From Gemmatimonadota bacterium (lineage in GTDB: Bacteria; Gemmatimonadota; Gemmatimonadetes; Gemmatimonadales; GWC2-71-9): a stretch of DNA of 64,000 bases. Below, in pieces: positions 43,888 to 53,823 of the stretch. The notes beneath the pieces were generated by a model. The model was given only the letters and a program-made list of their open reading frames with translations, had not been told where the DNA came from and did not search any database. The stretch lies in the NCBI GenBank assembly GCA_003222195.1, contig QHVB01000024.1, positions 186,001 to 250,000 of the forward strand, in the 5' to 3' direction. Position 1 is the stretch's first letter; every line of letters starts with the position of its first letter. The translations under genes were made by a program, and so were the position numbers.

Positions 43888-46008
43888 ATGCGGCTTCCGT
43901 CGCGCTTCTCGGCGGCACCGGCGCTCATCGTGCGTCTCGCGGTTTCCGTTGCCGCGCTGGTCAGCTTCGGCGCTGCGCTTGTCGCCTACGTCAACGGCCG
44001 CGTTCCCGCCGGGGAGAATCTGCCGTTCGCCGGCGCCCTGCTCGTCCTCGTCGCCGCGATCACGCGCCGCTACGGCATCGCGCTCCCGGGAAACGGCTTC
44101 TCGTCGTACGTCCTCGGCGTCATGCTGTACGCCATTCTCGACCGCGGCTGGGCGTTCGCCGCCATCGTCGCGCCCTTCGCGATGCTCGCGGGCGACGTGC
44201 TCCTCCGGCGTGTGCCGGTGCGCACCGCGCTCGGGAATGCCGCTCACCTGACGGCGGGATCCGCGTTCGTCGGCTGGATGTACCTCCGTCTGAGCGGCGC
44301 CACCGGGGCCGCCGCTCTTTCCGCGGACAACGCCTGGGTCGTCGCGCTCACGGTCGTCCTGTTGCCGGTCATCGTGAACGGCACGTTCTATCTGGAGCTC
44401 GCACTGGGGCAGACGATTGCGTGGGTGGATGCGCAGCTGACACTGCGCTGGGAATCGATCGTCTATCTCGTGTCCGCGGCGCTGGCGCTGACCTGGCTGG
44501 CCGTCGCGCATGCGGTCATTCCCGTTGGAACACGCGGGTTACTGTTCGCCGCCCTCGGGATTGCCACGGCCGGCAGCTTGCAGGTGTTGCGATTGGGCGT
44601 GCGTGCCGACGAGCTGAGCCTGATTCAACGACTCGCCCAGGTGATCGCCGCCGAGCTCACGTTGACGCAGAGCTTCAAGCGCGTACAGGAGCTGACCAGG
44701 CAGCTCGTCCCCTGGGAACAGATGGGCTTTGCCCGCTACGATGCACGGACCCGGCAGATGGAGCTCGTGGCCGACACGGCGGCGCAGCCGGGCACGACAT
44801 TCCGCTTCGATTCCGACGCCGGTCTGACCGGCGAGGCGGTGCGGCTGAAGCGCCCCGTCGTGGCGCATGGCCTCGCCAAAGATCAAGTCGTCGTGCCGGG
44901 CGGGGAAACGCCCGGTTCGGAGATGCTCGTCCCGCTGTACCACGCCGGCCAGCTGGTGGGCTTGTGGAGCGTGCGGCACTCCGATCCGGCGATGTACCGC
45001 CAGTCGGACGGGGATCTCCTCGAGCTACTGGCGCCGCAGCTTGCGCTGATGGTCGCGATCGATGGCTCGCTGCGCCCCGTCACGGGCGCCTCTGATCAGA
45101 CGATGCAGTACGTCCAGACACTCACGGCCACCACGGAAGAGATCCACGCGTCGAGTGAGGAAGTTGCGGCCGCCGCCCAGCGCGCCAGCCACGGCGCCGG
45201 GCAGGCGGCGACTCTGGTCACCACGGCATCGCGCGAGGCCGGCCAGCTGAAAGACAGCGCCGCCGAGCTGGCGGCGGCCGGCGATCGGACGCGCGAAGCG
45301 GGCGCGCAAATGGAGAAAACCGCCGACCGCGTGCGGACCGGAACTCAGGACGCCGTGCGTCAGTTGACCGATCTTGGCGCCACCACCGAAGAAAGCGCCG
45401 CCGAGGTCGGGCGGCTGCGTGAAGTCGCCACGCAGGTCGAGAAATTCTCCGAGACGCTCGGGTTCGTCGCGAATCAGACGAATCTGCTCGCCCTCAACGC
45501 GACGATCGAGGCGGCGCGCGCGGGCATTCACGGGCGAGGATTCGCGGTGGTCGCCGACGAGGTCCACAAGCTCGCCGAAGCGAGCGGGCGCGAGGCGCGC
45601 AACGTCGGCAAAGCGGTCCAGGACACGCGCCGGGCGTTGGACCGCGCCGCCCAGTTGATCGAACGAATCCGCGGCGATCTGCGCCAGGTGGTTCAGAACT
45701 CCGCCGCGTGGCTGCAGGACCTCGATCGTATCGCGGAGGCCGCCGCCGAGACGGCACGGGCCGGAAAACAGGTGGCGGAGTTCGGTCGCCAGAGTACCGA
45801 CCTGGCGGCGAAAATCACCGAGTCGCTCGGTCAGGCGCGCGCGGGAGCCCAGACTTCCAGTCAGGAGGCCGAAGCCGTTGCGGCGGCGGCCGCCGAGCAG
45901 TTGCGGGCCATCCAGGATCTCGCGCATGGCGCGACCGAGTTGTCAGCCCTTGCCGAGCAGCTGAGGCAGGCGCTCCGCTTTATTCGCGGCGGAAACGGCC
46001 ACCCCTAG
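43888..46008 (+). CDS. Membrane GAF/methyl-accepting signalling protein
   Basis: About 706 residues: an N-terminal block of six to eight transmembrane helices (to about 230), a GAF domain ([20 protein letters not shown] to [13 protein letters not shown]), then a methyl-accepting chemotaxis signalling domain whose hairpin tip is [20 protein letters not shown] with [16 protein letters not shown]. It probably senses an internal or membrane signal and drives a CheA-type kinase; no HAMP domain or periplasmic sensor is present. The frame is open from a TTG at 43852, but that TTG coincides with a TTGACA -35-like hexamer, so I prefer ATG 43888. It stands alone and is divergent from the selenoprotein gene. 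Confidence 0.87.
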   Translation: MRLPSRFSAAPALIVRLAVSVAALVSFGAALVAYVNGRVPAGENLPFAGALLVLVAAITRRYGIALPGNGFSSYVLGVMLYAILDRGWAFAAIVAPFAMLAGDVLLRRVPVRTALGNAAHLTAGSAFVGWMYLRLSGATGAAALSADNAWVVALTVVLLPVIVNGTFYLELALGQTIAWVDAQLTLRWESIVYLVSAALALTWLAVAHAVIPVGTRGLLFAALGIATAGSLQVLRLGVRADELSLIQRLAQVIAAELTLTQSFKRVQELTRQLVPWEQMGFARYDARTRQMELVADTAAQPGTTFRFDSDAGLTGEAVRLKRPVVAHGLAKDQVVVPGGETPGSEMLVPLYHAGQLVGLWSVRHSDPAMYRQSDGDLLELLAPQLALMVAIDGSLRPVTGASDQTMQYVQTLTATTEEIHASSEEVAAAAQRASHGAGQAATLVTTASREAGQLKDSAAELAAAGDRTREAGAQMEKTADRVRTGTQDAVRQLTDLGATTEESAAEVGRLREVATQVEKFSETLGFVANQTNLLALNATIEAARAGIHGRGFAVVADEVHKLAEASGREARNVGKAVQDTRRALDRAAQLIERIRGDLRQVVQNSAAWLQDLDRIAEAAAETARAGKQVAEFGRQSTDLAAKITESLGQARAGAQTSSQEAEAVAAAAAEQLRAIQDLAHGATELSALAEQLRQALRFIRGGNGHP

Positions 46009-46094
46009 ACCAGGCGGATGGTGACGCGCGCTACAGGGGTTTCTCAACTCGAGGTCGATTATTAAAGTGGAGTGCCGCTAACCTCGGGAGAGAC

Positions 46095-47546
46095 ATGCGC
46101 ACGCGGACGACGCTGCTGGTGCTGGGCCTGAACGCCGTTCCTGCCCTCTGCGTCGCGCAGCATGCTCATCAATTCGAAATCGGCGCGTTCGGCTCGTTCA
46201 CCCGCTACGACCGTGCGTTCGGCCTAGACAACAAGATCGGCGGTGGCGGTCGCCTCGGCTATTTCTTCAGCCGTTCGATCGGCTTCGAGCTTGAGCTGGG
46301 CTACCAACAGCCCCACCCGCTAGGCGGCGTGTCCAACCCGGCGTTGTCACTAGGCAGCGGCAGTCTCGCGCTCAACCTGGGAAACGAACACAACCTCTTC
46401 TATATCCTCGGCGGCTACACGCGCCTCCAGTTCAGTTGGGATGGCGGCACCAACTTCAACTTCAAGGACAACGCCGTTCACGGTGCGCTCGGCGATCGGA
46501 TCTTCTTCGGCGAACGCGTTGCACTGCGCGTCGAAGGGCGGGCGATCTACTCTCCCAACACCCACCACATCAACGGCGGGTGGGCGGGACACGTGGTGGC
46601 CTCCGCCGGATTGTCGATCTTCACCGGTCCGAGCGCGTTCCGTGACACCGATCGAGACGGCGTTCCCGACAACAAGGACAATTGTCCCAACACACCGGTG
46701 GGTGCCGTCGTGGACGCGAAGGGGTGCCCGCTCGATTCCGATCGCGATGGCGTGCCTGATGGCCTCGATGCATGCCCGAACACCGTCGAGCACGCGGAAG
46801 TCGATGCTCGCGGCTGTCCCAAGGACAGCGACGGCGACGGTGTGTACGACGGCATCGACAAGTGTCCCGGCACTCCCGTCGGCGCCCGCGTGGACGCGCA
46901 GGGATGTCCCACCGATGCCGACTCCGACGGCGTGCCGGACGGGCTCGACCAATGCCCCAACACGCCGAAGGGCGCGACGGTCGATGCGACCGGCTGCCCG
47001 GTGGATAGCGATCACGACGGCGTGCCGGATGGCCTGGACAAGTGCCCTAACACGCCCCCGGCGACGGAAGTCGATTCCGTCGGTTGCCAGCGCGTGACGG
47101 ATAGCGACGGCGACGGTGTCGACGATGCGAAGGACAAATGTCCCGGGACGGCTGCCGGCACTCGCGTCGATTCGGTCGGCTGCCCCATTCTCTTCACCGA
47201 AGCACGGACGCCTGTCGTCCTGCGGGGCGTGACGTTCGAGATCGGCCGGTCGGCGCTGAAGCCGGATTCCTACACGATCCTCGACATCGTCGCGGCTTCC
47301 CTGGTCGCTAATCCAGACATCAAGATCGAAATCGCGGGCCACACCGACAACACGGGCTCGGCTGCCACCAACACGCGCTTGTCGCAGGCACGAGCGGAAG
47401 CGGTGCGCGCCTATCTCGCAAGCAAGGGTGTCGCGCCGGACCGAATGATCGCCAAGGGCTACGGCCCCACGCAGCCCGTCGCGCCAAATACGACGCCCGC
47501 CGGCCGGGCGCAGAACCGGCGCGTCGAGCTGCGGCAGACCAACTGA
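46095..47546 (+). CDS. OmpA-family outer-membrane protein with six TSP3 repeats (first copy)
   Basis: A 483-residue protein: signal peptide (MRTRTTLLVLGLNAVPALCVA), an eight-stranded OmpA-like beta-barrel (about 22-180), six thrombospondin type 3-like calcium-binding repeats of about 30 residues (DSDxDGVPDGxDxCPNTP), and a C-terminal OmpA peptidoglycan-binding domain (VTFEIGRSALKPDSYTILDI, IEIAGHTDNTGSAATNTRLS, ending GRAQNRRVEL). It should bridge outer membrane and cell wall. GGGAGAG precedes the ATG. The second paralogue starts 13 bp downstream, so both are in one operon. Confidence 0.93.
   Translation: MRTRTTLLVLGLNAVPALCVAQHAHQFEIGAFGSFTRYDRAFGLDNKIGGGGRLGYFFSRSIGFELELGYQQPHPLGGVSNPALSLGSGSLALNLGNEHNLFYILGGYTRLQFSWDGGTNFNFKDNAVHGALGDRIFFGERVALRVEGRAIYSPNTHHINGGWAGHVVASAGLSIFTGPSAFRDTDRDGVPDNKDNCPNTPVGAVVDAKGCPLDSDRDGVPDGLDACPNTVEHAEVDARGCPKDSDGDGVYDGIDKCPGTPVGARVDAQGCPTDADSDGVPDGLDQCPNTPKGATVDATGCPVDSDHDGVPDGLDKCPNTPPATEVDSVGCQRVTDSDGDGVDDAKDKCPGTAAGTRVDSVGCPILFTEARTPVVLRGVTFEIGRSALKPDSYTILDIVAASLVANPDIKIEIAGHTDNTGSAATNTRLSQARAEAVRAYLASKGVAPDRMIAKGYGPTQPVAPNTTPAGRAQNRRVELRQTN
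46644..47186 (+). repeat. Six 90-bp TSP3 repeats
   Basis: Six degenerate in-frame units of about 90 bp encoding D-x-D-x-DGVPDG-x-D-x-CPNTP-x-G-x-x-VDAxGCP. The aspartates form calcium sites and the two cysteines per unit can pair. Confidence 0.9.
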
Positions 47547-47559
47547 GCGGAGGTACAAC

Positions 47560-49239
47560 GTGAGAACGATCGCCACAATCGTGATAATGATGGTTGCGAC
47601 AAGCAGCCTCTCGGCTCAGTACGACCGGCGCTACGAAGTCGGCTTGTTCGGCGCCTTCACGAAGTACGACAAGGCGTTCAATCTGGCCAGCAAGATCGGC
47701 GGCGGCGTCCGCTTCGCGTACGCCTTCACACCGATGATCGACGTCGAGGTCGAGGCGCTATTTCAATCACCGCAGGACGTCGGGACTGCACACCTCGAGC
47801 CGTTGATCGGCGGTGGCAGTCTCGTCGTGAACGCCCTGAACGCGCCCCGCATGTCGGTCTACGTGCTGGGTGGATATTCCCGGCTGGACTTCGGCGCGAC
47901 CAGCCCGTACCGCTTCACGGACGGAGGATTCCACGGCGGCGCGGGCGCCAAGTTCTTCATGAGCTCGCGGTTCGCGCTGCGATTCGAAGCGCGCGGCATC
48001 TACACTCCGAGCACGACGAGCGCATTTCCCGGGGCCAGCAAGAGCGCGACCCATCTCGTCGCATCCGCCGGACTCGCGTTCTTCCAACCGGACGCGGCTC
48101 GGCGGGCGGGCGACGCCGATGGCGACGGCGTGCTGGATAAGGACGACGCCTGTCCCGACACACCGATCGGTGCGACCGTCGACAAGCGCGGCTGCCCCGC
48201 AGACGCGGACGGCGATGGCGTCTTGAACGGTATCGATCAGTGCCCCGACACGCCGGCTGGCGCGACCGTCGATGCGCGCGGGTGCCCGCACGATCAGGAC
48301 GGCGACGGTGTGCTGGACGGCATCGATCAATGCCCCGACACACCCGCGGGCCAGAAGGTCGATGCCAAAGGGTGTCCGCTGGCGGCGCCCGGACTCGCGG
48401 ATTCCGACGGTGATGGCGTAAACGATCTCCTCGACAAGTGCCCTGGGACACCTGCGGGCGCCAAGGTCGATAGCGACGGATGCCCGATCGATTCCGACCA
48501 TGACGGCGTCTGGGACGGCATCGACAAATGCCCCGGCACGCCGGCAGGCGCGACCGTGGATGCGACGGGTTGCCCGCACGATTCGGACGGCGACGGCGTC
48601 TTTGACGGCATCGATCAGTGCCCCAACACGCCGACGGGAACGCCCGTCGATGCCACCGGCTGCCCCCTCGACAGCGACAAAGACGGCGTGCCGGACAACC
48701 TCGACAAATGCCCCAACACGCCGGCCGGCATCAAGGTCGATGCTAACGGCTGCCCGATCGAGCACGATTCCGACGGCGACGGGGTGCCCGATCAGTTGGA
48801 TCGTTGCCCCAACACGCCGCCCGGATCAAAGGTGGATCAGTTCGGCTGCGTGCTGCTGTTCGAGGTCACGCCGGCTCCGCCCGGGGCACCGCCGGCCCGC
48901 CCGACGCTGATTCTGCAAGGCGTCAATTTCCAGACGGGACGCTCGATCCTGACGCGCGAGTCGTACGCGGTGCTGGACCAGGTTGCGGCCTCACTGGTCG
49001 CGAACCCGGAAATCCGGATCGAGATCGCCGGATATACCGACTCGACCGGCCGCAAACTGACGAACATGCGGCTCTCGATGGGACGGGCGGGAGCGGTGCA
49101 GCACTATCTCGCCCGCAAAGGAGTCAATCCGATGCGGATGCGGGCGCGGGGATTTGGAGCCTCTGGCTACATCGCCCCGAACTCGACGGCGGAAGGACGA
49201 GCGAAGAACAGACGGGTCGAGTTGCATAAGCTGAATTAG
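47560..49239 (+). CDS. OmpA-family outer-membrane protein with eight TSP3 repeats (second copy)
   Basis: A 559-residue paralogue of the preceding gene with the same order: signal peptide (RTIATIVIMMVATSSLSA), beta-barrel (about 20-180, YEVGLFGAFTKYDKAFNLAS echoes the first copy's FEIGAFGSFTRYDRAFGLDN), eight TSP3 repeats and OmpA domain (VNFQTGRSILTRESYAVLDQ, ending GRAKNRRVEL). The start is GTG with a perfect GCGGAGGT five bases upstream. It differs in repeat number and in a longer proline-rich linker before the OmpA domain. Followed by a strong hairpin at 49262-49292. Confidence 0.93.
   Translation: MRTIATIVIMMVATSSLSAQYDRRYEVGLFGAFTKYDKAFNLASKIGGGVRFAYAFTPMIDVEVEALFQSPQDVGTAHLEPLIGGGSLVVNALNAPRMSVYVLGGYSRLDFGATSPYRFTDGGFHGGAGAKFFMSSRFALRFEARGIYTPSTTSAFPGASKSATHLVASAGLAFFQPDAARRAGDADGDGVLDKDDACPDTPIGATVDKRGCPADADGDGVLNGIDQCPDTPAGATVDARGCPHDQDGDGVLDGIDQCPDTPAGQKVDAKGCPLAAPGLADSDGDGVNDLLDKCPGTPAGAKVDSDGCPIDSDHDGVWDGIDKCPGTPAGATVDATGCPHDSDGDGVFDGIDQCPNTPTGTPVDATGCPLDSDKDGVPDNLDKCPNTPAGIKVDANGCPIEHDSDGDGVPDQLDRCPNTPPGSKVDQFGCVLLFEVTPAPPGAPPARPTLILQGVNFQTGRSILTRESYAVLDQVAASLVANPEIRIEIAGYTDSTGRKLTNMRLSMGRAGAVQHYLARKGVNPMRMRARGFGASGYIAPNSTAEGRAKNRRVELHKLN
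48112..48852 (+). repeat. Eight 90-bp TSP3 repeats
   Basis: Eight degenerate units of the same 30-residue TSP3 pattern as in the neighbouring gene, the fourth with a short LAAPGLA insertion. Confidence 0.9.
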
Positions 49240-49261
49240 CAGGCCTGCAAACGGGGCTGAC

Positions 49262-49304
49262 GGGGTCAGGACGAGCAAATCGTCCTGACCCCTAGTATTT
49301 TTTG
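49262..49304 (+). terminator. Perfect 13-bp hairpin, terminator or REP-like palindrome
   Basis: GGGGTCAGGACGA (49262-49274), loop GCAAA, exact reverse complement (49280-49292), then TAGTATTTTTT. It sits 22 bp after the second OmpA gene and fits a rho-independent terminator, although the T run begins five bases late. The stem sequence is also of the GGGGTCAGGAC...GTCCTGACCCC kind seen in dispersed REP-like elements. Confidence 0.7.
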
Positions 49305-49330
49305 CTCGCCCCGATCGGATCGAGCTGCGT

Positions 49331-51421
49331 ATGCGTCTGCAACACGCCGTGGTCGTTGGATTCGTCCTCCTGCCGAGCACCCTGTTGCCGCAGCAGCGGC
49401 CCTGGCAGCCCACCGACTACTATCGATTGAACGTCGTCAGCAATCCGGCGCTTGCGCCCGACGGCCGGCGAGTGGCCTTCGTCCTGACGACGGTCGTGGA
49501 AGACAAGGACCGCCGCCACACCGAGATCTGGATGGCGCCGGCCGATGGCTCTGCCCCAGCATTCCGCTACACCAGCCCGTCGACGGAAGCCTCGAGTCCC
49601 CGCTGGTCGCCGGACGGCAGCCTGCTCGCGTTCTCAAGCAAGCGCGAGGGCTCGGACGACGACATCTGGTTCTTGCGGACGTCAGCCCCGGGCGGCGAAG
49701 CGTTCCAGATCAAAGGCGTGCACGCGATGCCGGTCTTTTCGGCGGATGGCCGCTGGCTCACCTACGCCTGGCGCGGCGACGAGCCGGACAGCATGAAGAA
49801 GGAAACGTGGCGCACCCGCGTCTCGCCGAGCGCGATCACCCATGGACCCGATCCGAAGCGGTTCGACGGGCGCGTGTACACGTCGATCCCGGTTGTCGCC
49901 GATGAGCGCGGCTACCTCCCGCCGCGCGAGACGCGCCGGCCCAGTCATCTCTACCTCGTGCCGCTCGCCGGCGGCACACCGCGTCAGCTCACCAGCGGCG
50001 AGCTGAGTCAGACCTCACCCGCGTGGTCACCTGACGGCAAGACGATCATCTTCGAGCAGGATTCCACCGAGAATCAGGAAGTCCGCGACGACGCATATCC
50101 GGCATTGTTTCTCCTCACGATCGCCGACGGCACGACACGAGCGCTTGGGACCGGGTTCGCTCAAAGCAGCTCTCCCGCCTGGTCCCCCGATGGCAAGACG
50201 ATCGCGTTCGTGTGCTCGAAGGGCCGTGGCATGGAGAACGACATCTGCGTCATTCCCGCGACCGGCGGAACCGCACGAAACCTGACCGCGGACTGGAGCC
50301 TCGACCCGAACGACCCTAGCTGGTCGGCCGACGGCAAGACGATCTACTTCAGCGCCGAGACGAGCGGCAACGTGCACCTCTTCGCGGTCGCTGCGGCGGG
50401 CGGCCCAGCCCGGCAAGTCACGACGGGTGAGCGGCAGCTGCGTGGCTTCACCCTGAGCAGCGACGGACGCTCACTCGCCTACACGGCGAGTGACATCACG
50501 CACGGAACGGAGTTGTACGTGACTGCGCTGGCTCCGGCCCACGGCACAGAGCGCCGGCTCACGATGTTCAATGATTCGCTCTTCAAGCAAGTCACCCTCA
50601 TTCCGGCCGACACCTTCTGGTTCACCGGCGTCGGCGGCTTGAAGATCGAAGGGTGGTTGATGAAGCCGTTCGGGTATCAGCCGGGGAAACGCTATCCGCT
50701 CGTGCTCTCGATTCACGGTGGGCCGCACTCGAACTACGGCAACGTGCTGTTTCCGGAATTCCAGATGCTGGCCGGCCAGGGGTACTGGATGCTGTTTACC
50801 AACCCCCGTGGCTCGACCGGATACGGCCATGCGTTTACCTACGCGACACGGGGCCGCTGGGGCATGGAGGACTACCAGGACTTGATGCAGGCCGTCGATC
50901 TCGCCATCGCTCGCGCCAAGGGGGGCGTGGATACCACGCGCATGGCGGTGCTGGGCGGATCGTACGGCGGATTCATGACGAACTGGATCGTCGGCCACAC
51001 GAATCGCTTTCGAGTGGCGCAAACCGATCGCTCGATCTTCAACTGGTATTCCTGGTACGGCTCGTCGGACGCGCAGGGGCTGACGGAGTACGAGTTCCGC
51101 GGCGCGCCGTGGGAGAGCGATTCCCTGTACCGCGTGCTGTCGCCGATGGCCTACGCCACCAACATGCATACGCCGATGCTGATCGTGCATTCCGAGGACG
51201 ACAAGCGCGTGCCGATCACCGATGCCGAGCAGCTGTTCATGTCGCTCCGCAAGCGGGGCGTTCCCGCGGAGTTCGTGCGGTACCCACGCTCCTTCCACGG
51301 CTTGTCCCGCACCGGCCCGCCGTGGTTGCTGGTCGACCGGTTGGAACGCATCCGCACGTGGTTCGCGCACTGGATCGGAACGGGCGACGCGGCACCGGCC
51401 GTAACGACGAGCGGGCATTGA
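49331..51421 (+). CDS. Exported S9-family prolyl oligopeptidase/acylaminoacyl peptidase
   Basis: A 696-residue protein with a signal peptide (MRLQHAVVVGFVLLPSTLLP), an N-terminal TolB/DPP-like beta-propeller (repeated SPAWSPDGKTIIFE, SPAWSPDGKTIAFV, PSWSADGKTIYFS) and a C-terminal alpha/beta-hydrolase domain with nucleophile Ser544 in GGSYGGFMTNW, Asp in VHSEDDKRVPI and His in SFHGLS. It should cleave short peptides in the periplasm. Its TGA overlaps the TTG of the M14 peptidase gene, so the two exported peptidases are coupled. Confidence 0.92.
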   Translation: MRLQHAVVVGFVLLPSTLLPQQRPWQPTDYYRLNVVSNPALAPDGRRVAFVLTTVVEDKDRRHTEIWMAPADGSAPAFRYTSPSTEASSPRWSPDGSLLAFSSKREGSDDDIWFLRTSAPGGEAFQIKGVHAMPVFSADGRWLTYAWRGDEPDSMKKETWRTRVSPSAITHGPDPKRFDGRVYTSIPVVADERGYLPPRETRRPSHLYLVPLAGGTPRQLTSGELSQTSPAWSPDGKTIIFEQDSTENQEVRDDAYPALFLLTIADGTTRALGTGFAQSSSPAWSPDGKTIAFVCSKGRGMENDICVIPATGGTARNLTADWSLDPNDPSWSADGKTIYFSAETSGNVHLFAVAAAGGPARQVTTGERQLRGFTLSSDGRSLAYTASDITHGTELYVTALAPAHGTERRLTMFNDSLFKQVTLIPADTFWFTGVGGLKIEGWLMKPFGYQPGKRYPLVLSIHGGPHSNYGNVLFPEFQMLAGQGYWMLFTNPRGSTGYGHAFTYATRGRWGMEDYQDLMQAVDLAIARAKGGVDTTRMAVLGGSYGGFMTNWIVGHTNRFRVAQTDRSIFNWYSWYGSSDAQGLTEYEFRGAPWESDSLYRVLSPMAYATNMHTPMLIVHSEDDKRVPITDAEQLFMSLRKRGVPAEFVRYPRSFHGLSRTGPPWLLVDRLERIRTWFAHWIGTGDAAPAVTTSGH

Positions 51422-53772
51422 CGCTGCGAAACGGCGTGCTCCTGGCGCTGGCAGGAGCTCTGCTGGCGGGACCCGTACCCGCCCAGCAGCGGCGCGCGCG
51501 CCGCCCTGCGCCGCCGCCGGCATCCACCCGCCGGGCTACTCCCGCGATTCCCACGCCGCGGTCCATGCTCGGGTTCGAGCCCGGGGACGATCGCAAGCTC
51601 GTCGAATGGCCGGTTTTGGTGCGCTATTACGAAGCGCTGGCCCGGGCGAGTGATCGCGTCGATTACCGCGAGCTTGGCAAGACGACGCTGGGGGCGCCGC
51701 TCATCGCCCTCGTCATTTCGAGCCCGCAGAACCTGCGGCGGCTCGACTCGTACCGGCAGCTCAACGCCGAACTGGCGGACCCACGCAGCTTTCGCACCAG
51801 CCGCGCCGCGCGCGATGCGCTGCAGAACGGCAAGGCGATCGTGCTGATCACGTCGAGCATTCACTCGACTGAAGTCGGCGGCCATCTCTCGCCGGTTGCC
51901 CTAGCCTATCGCTTGGCGACCGATACGAGCGCCACCACGCGCGCCATCCTCGACAATGTGATTCTGTGGCTGGTCCCGTCATTGAATCCCGACGGCGTGA
52001 CCATCGTCGCCAAGTGGTATAACCACACGCTCGGCACCAGCGCCGAAGGGACGTCGCCGCCGGAGCTGTACCATCACTACGCCGGTCACGACAACAACCG
52101 GGACTGGTACGCGTTCACCCAGGTCGAAACCCAGCTGACCGTCGATTCGCTCTACAACGTCTGGCACCCGCAGATTGTGCACGACATTCACCAGATGGAT
52201 GCGAACGGCGCCCGGTTGTTTCTTCCTCCCTATCTCGATCCGGTCGAGCCCAACGTCGATCCGTTGCTGATCGACGGCGTCAACGCCCTGGGGACCGCGA
52301 TGGCCTGGGAGCTCGCCGGTCAGGGCAAGACGGGGATCTCGATCAACTCGACCTACGACGCCTGGACGCCGGCCCGCGCCTACCAGCATTACCACGGCGG
52401 GGTGCGCATTCTCTCGGAGACGGCCAGCGCCGATCTCGCCACCCCCATCGACATTCCCTTCGATCGGCTGCAGGCCCGCGCGCGTGGCTACAATCCCCGC
52501 GAGCGGTCGTGGAATTTTACGAATCCGTGGCACGGCGGGCGCTGGTCGTTACGGGATATCGTGTCGTACCAGACCGAAGGCGCATACGCGCTGCTGGCGC
52601 ACGCCGCGCAGGCGCGCGAGCGGTGGCTCGCGAATTTCTTCAACGTCGAAACGCACGCGATACGCGGGTGGCGCGACTGGCCATACGCCTATGTCATCCC
52701 GGCGCGGCAAGACTCCGTTGGGCTGAGCGCGCTGCTCGGCATCCTCCGGCGCGGCAGCGTCGAGATACGCACCGCGCTGCAATCGTTCACGGCCCAGGGA
52801 CAGCGCCACGCGGCGGGCACCTACGTCATCGTGCTGCGGCAGCCGTACGCGGCGTTCGCAAAAACGCTGCTCGAGCCGCAGCACTATCCCGATCGCCGAT
52901 TGTATCCCGGCGGCCCACCCGAGAAACCGTATGACGTGACAGCCCACACGCTGCCTCTCCTGATGGGTGTGAACGCGGTGGCTGTGAATGACTCACTCCG
53001 GGTACCGCTCTCCGCGCCGATCACACCTCGATCGGTAAGTCCGATTCCACCCTTCGTCGCAGACACGCCGCGCATCGGTCTGTACAAGTCATACGACGCA
53101 GCGATCGACGAGGGCTGGACGCGGTGGGTCTTCGACAAATCGAAGGTGCCGTACACGTCCCTCGTCGACTCCGTGGTGCGCGCCGGTAAGCTGCGCGATC
53201 AGTTCGACGTGATCATCCTGCCCGACCAGTCCCCGAATGAGATTCTCGAGGGACTCCCGCCGCGCTATCCCGCGCCGTATTCGGGAGGCATCGGTCCCGA
53301 CGGCAGTGAGGCGCTGCGGCAGTTCGTGCTCGACGGCGGAACGTTGGTCGCGCTGAACGAGGCGAGCCGCTTTGTGATCCAAGCGTTGCTCCTGCCCGTG
53401 CGAAACGTGCTCGAGGCGGTGAGCGAAGAGGACTTCTATGCGCCCGGGTCAATTTTCCGACTCGAGCTCGACACCTCGAGCGCGATTGCGCGCGGCATGC
53501 CGCGAGAAACGATGGGCTGGTTCCAGGGCGGACCCGCGTTCGAGGTGCTCGACTCGACGGTGACGCACGTCGTGGGGCGGTGGCCGGATGATCCCGCGCG
53601 CGTTCTGCTCTCCGGTTGGGTGCTCCGCCCCGAGCGCATCGCGGGCAAGGCCGCCATCCTCGAAGTGCAACAGGGAGCCGGACGGATTATCCTGTTCGGC
53701 CTGCGGCCGCAGTATCGCGGCCAGAGCATTGCGTCGTACCCCTTACTGTTCAATAGCTTACGACGCAAATGA
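51418..53772 (+). CDS. Exported M14-family metallocarboxypeptidase
   Basis: A 784-residue protein. From the TTG at 51418 (overlapping the S9 stop as TTGA) it starts with a signal peptide (TLRNGVLLALAGALLAGPVP), then a proline/arginine-rich linker and the M14 domain with zinc ligands in SSIHSTEVGG (H-x2-E) and a later His, substrate residues in LVPSLNPDGV and AGHDNNRDWY. The C-terminal half (from about 480) includes a GATase1-like beta-alpha fold (FDVIILPDQSPNEILEGLPP), common in secreted M14 proteins of this group. The much longer open frame upstream lies over the S9 gene and is not coding. Confidence 0.87.
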   Translation: MTLRNGVLLALAGALLAGPVPAQQRRARRPAPPPASTRRATPAIPTPRSMLGFEPGDDRKLVEWPVLVRYYEALARASDRVDYRELGKTTLGAPLIALVISSPQNLRRLDSYRQLNAELADPRSFRTSRAARDALQNGKAIVLITSSIHSTEVGGHLSPVALAYRLATDTSATTRAILDNVILWLVPSLNPDGVTIVAKWYNHTLGTSAEGTSPPELYHHYAGHDNNRDWYAFTQVETQLTVDSLYNVWHPQIVHDIHQMDANGARLFLPPYLDPVEPNVDPLLIDGVNALGTAMAWELAGQGKTGISINSTYDAWTPARAYQHYHGGVRILSETASADLATPIDIPFDRLQARARGYNPRERSWNFTNPWHGGRWSLRDIVSYQTEGAYALLAHAAQARERWLANFFNVETHAIRGWRDWPYAYVIPARQDSVGLSALLGILRRGSVEIRTALQSFTAQGQRHAAGTYVIVLRQPYAAFAKTLLEPQHYPDRRLYPGGPPEKPYDVTAHTLPLLMGVNAVAVNDSLRVPLSAPITPRSVSPIPPFVADTPRIGLYKSYDAAIDEGWTRWVFDKSKVPYTSLVDSVVRAGKLRDQFDVIILPDQSPNEILEGLPPRYPAPYSGGIGPDGSEALRQFVLDGGTLVALNEASRFVIQALLLPVRNVLEAVSEEDFYAPGSIFRLELDTSSAIARGMPRETMGWFQGGPAFEVLDSTVTHVVGRWPDDPARVLLSGWVLRPERIAGKAAILEVQQGAGRIILFGLRPQYRGQSIASYPLLFNSLRRK

Positions 53773-53823
53773 GGGCTTAATCCTTGCCCGGTTGGGGGTC
53801 AGTTTCCTATGTTGGTGACCCCT

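Noticed and set aside
46644-48852. CRISPR-like array of regularly spaced direct repeats
   Set aside because: The roughly 90-bp periodicity is coding TSP3 repeat sequence with codon-level degeneracy, not identical repeats with unique spacers.
50653-51417. Upstream extension of the M14 peptidase frame
   Set aside because: This stretch is the 3' part of the S9 peptidase gene read out of phase; the signal peptide starts at the TTG at 51418.
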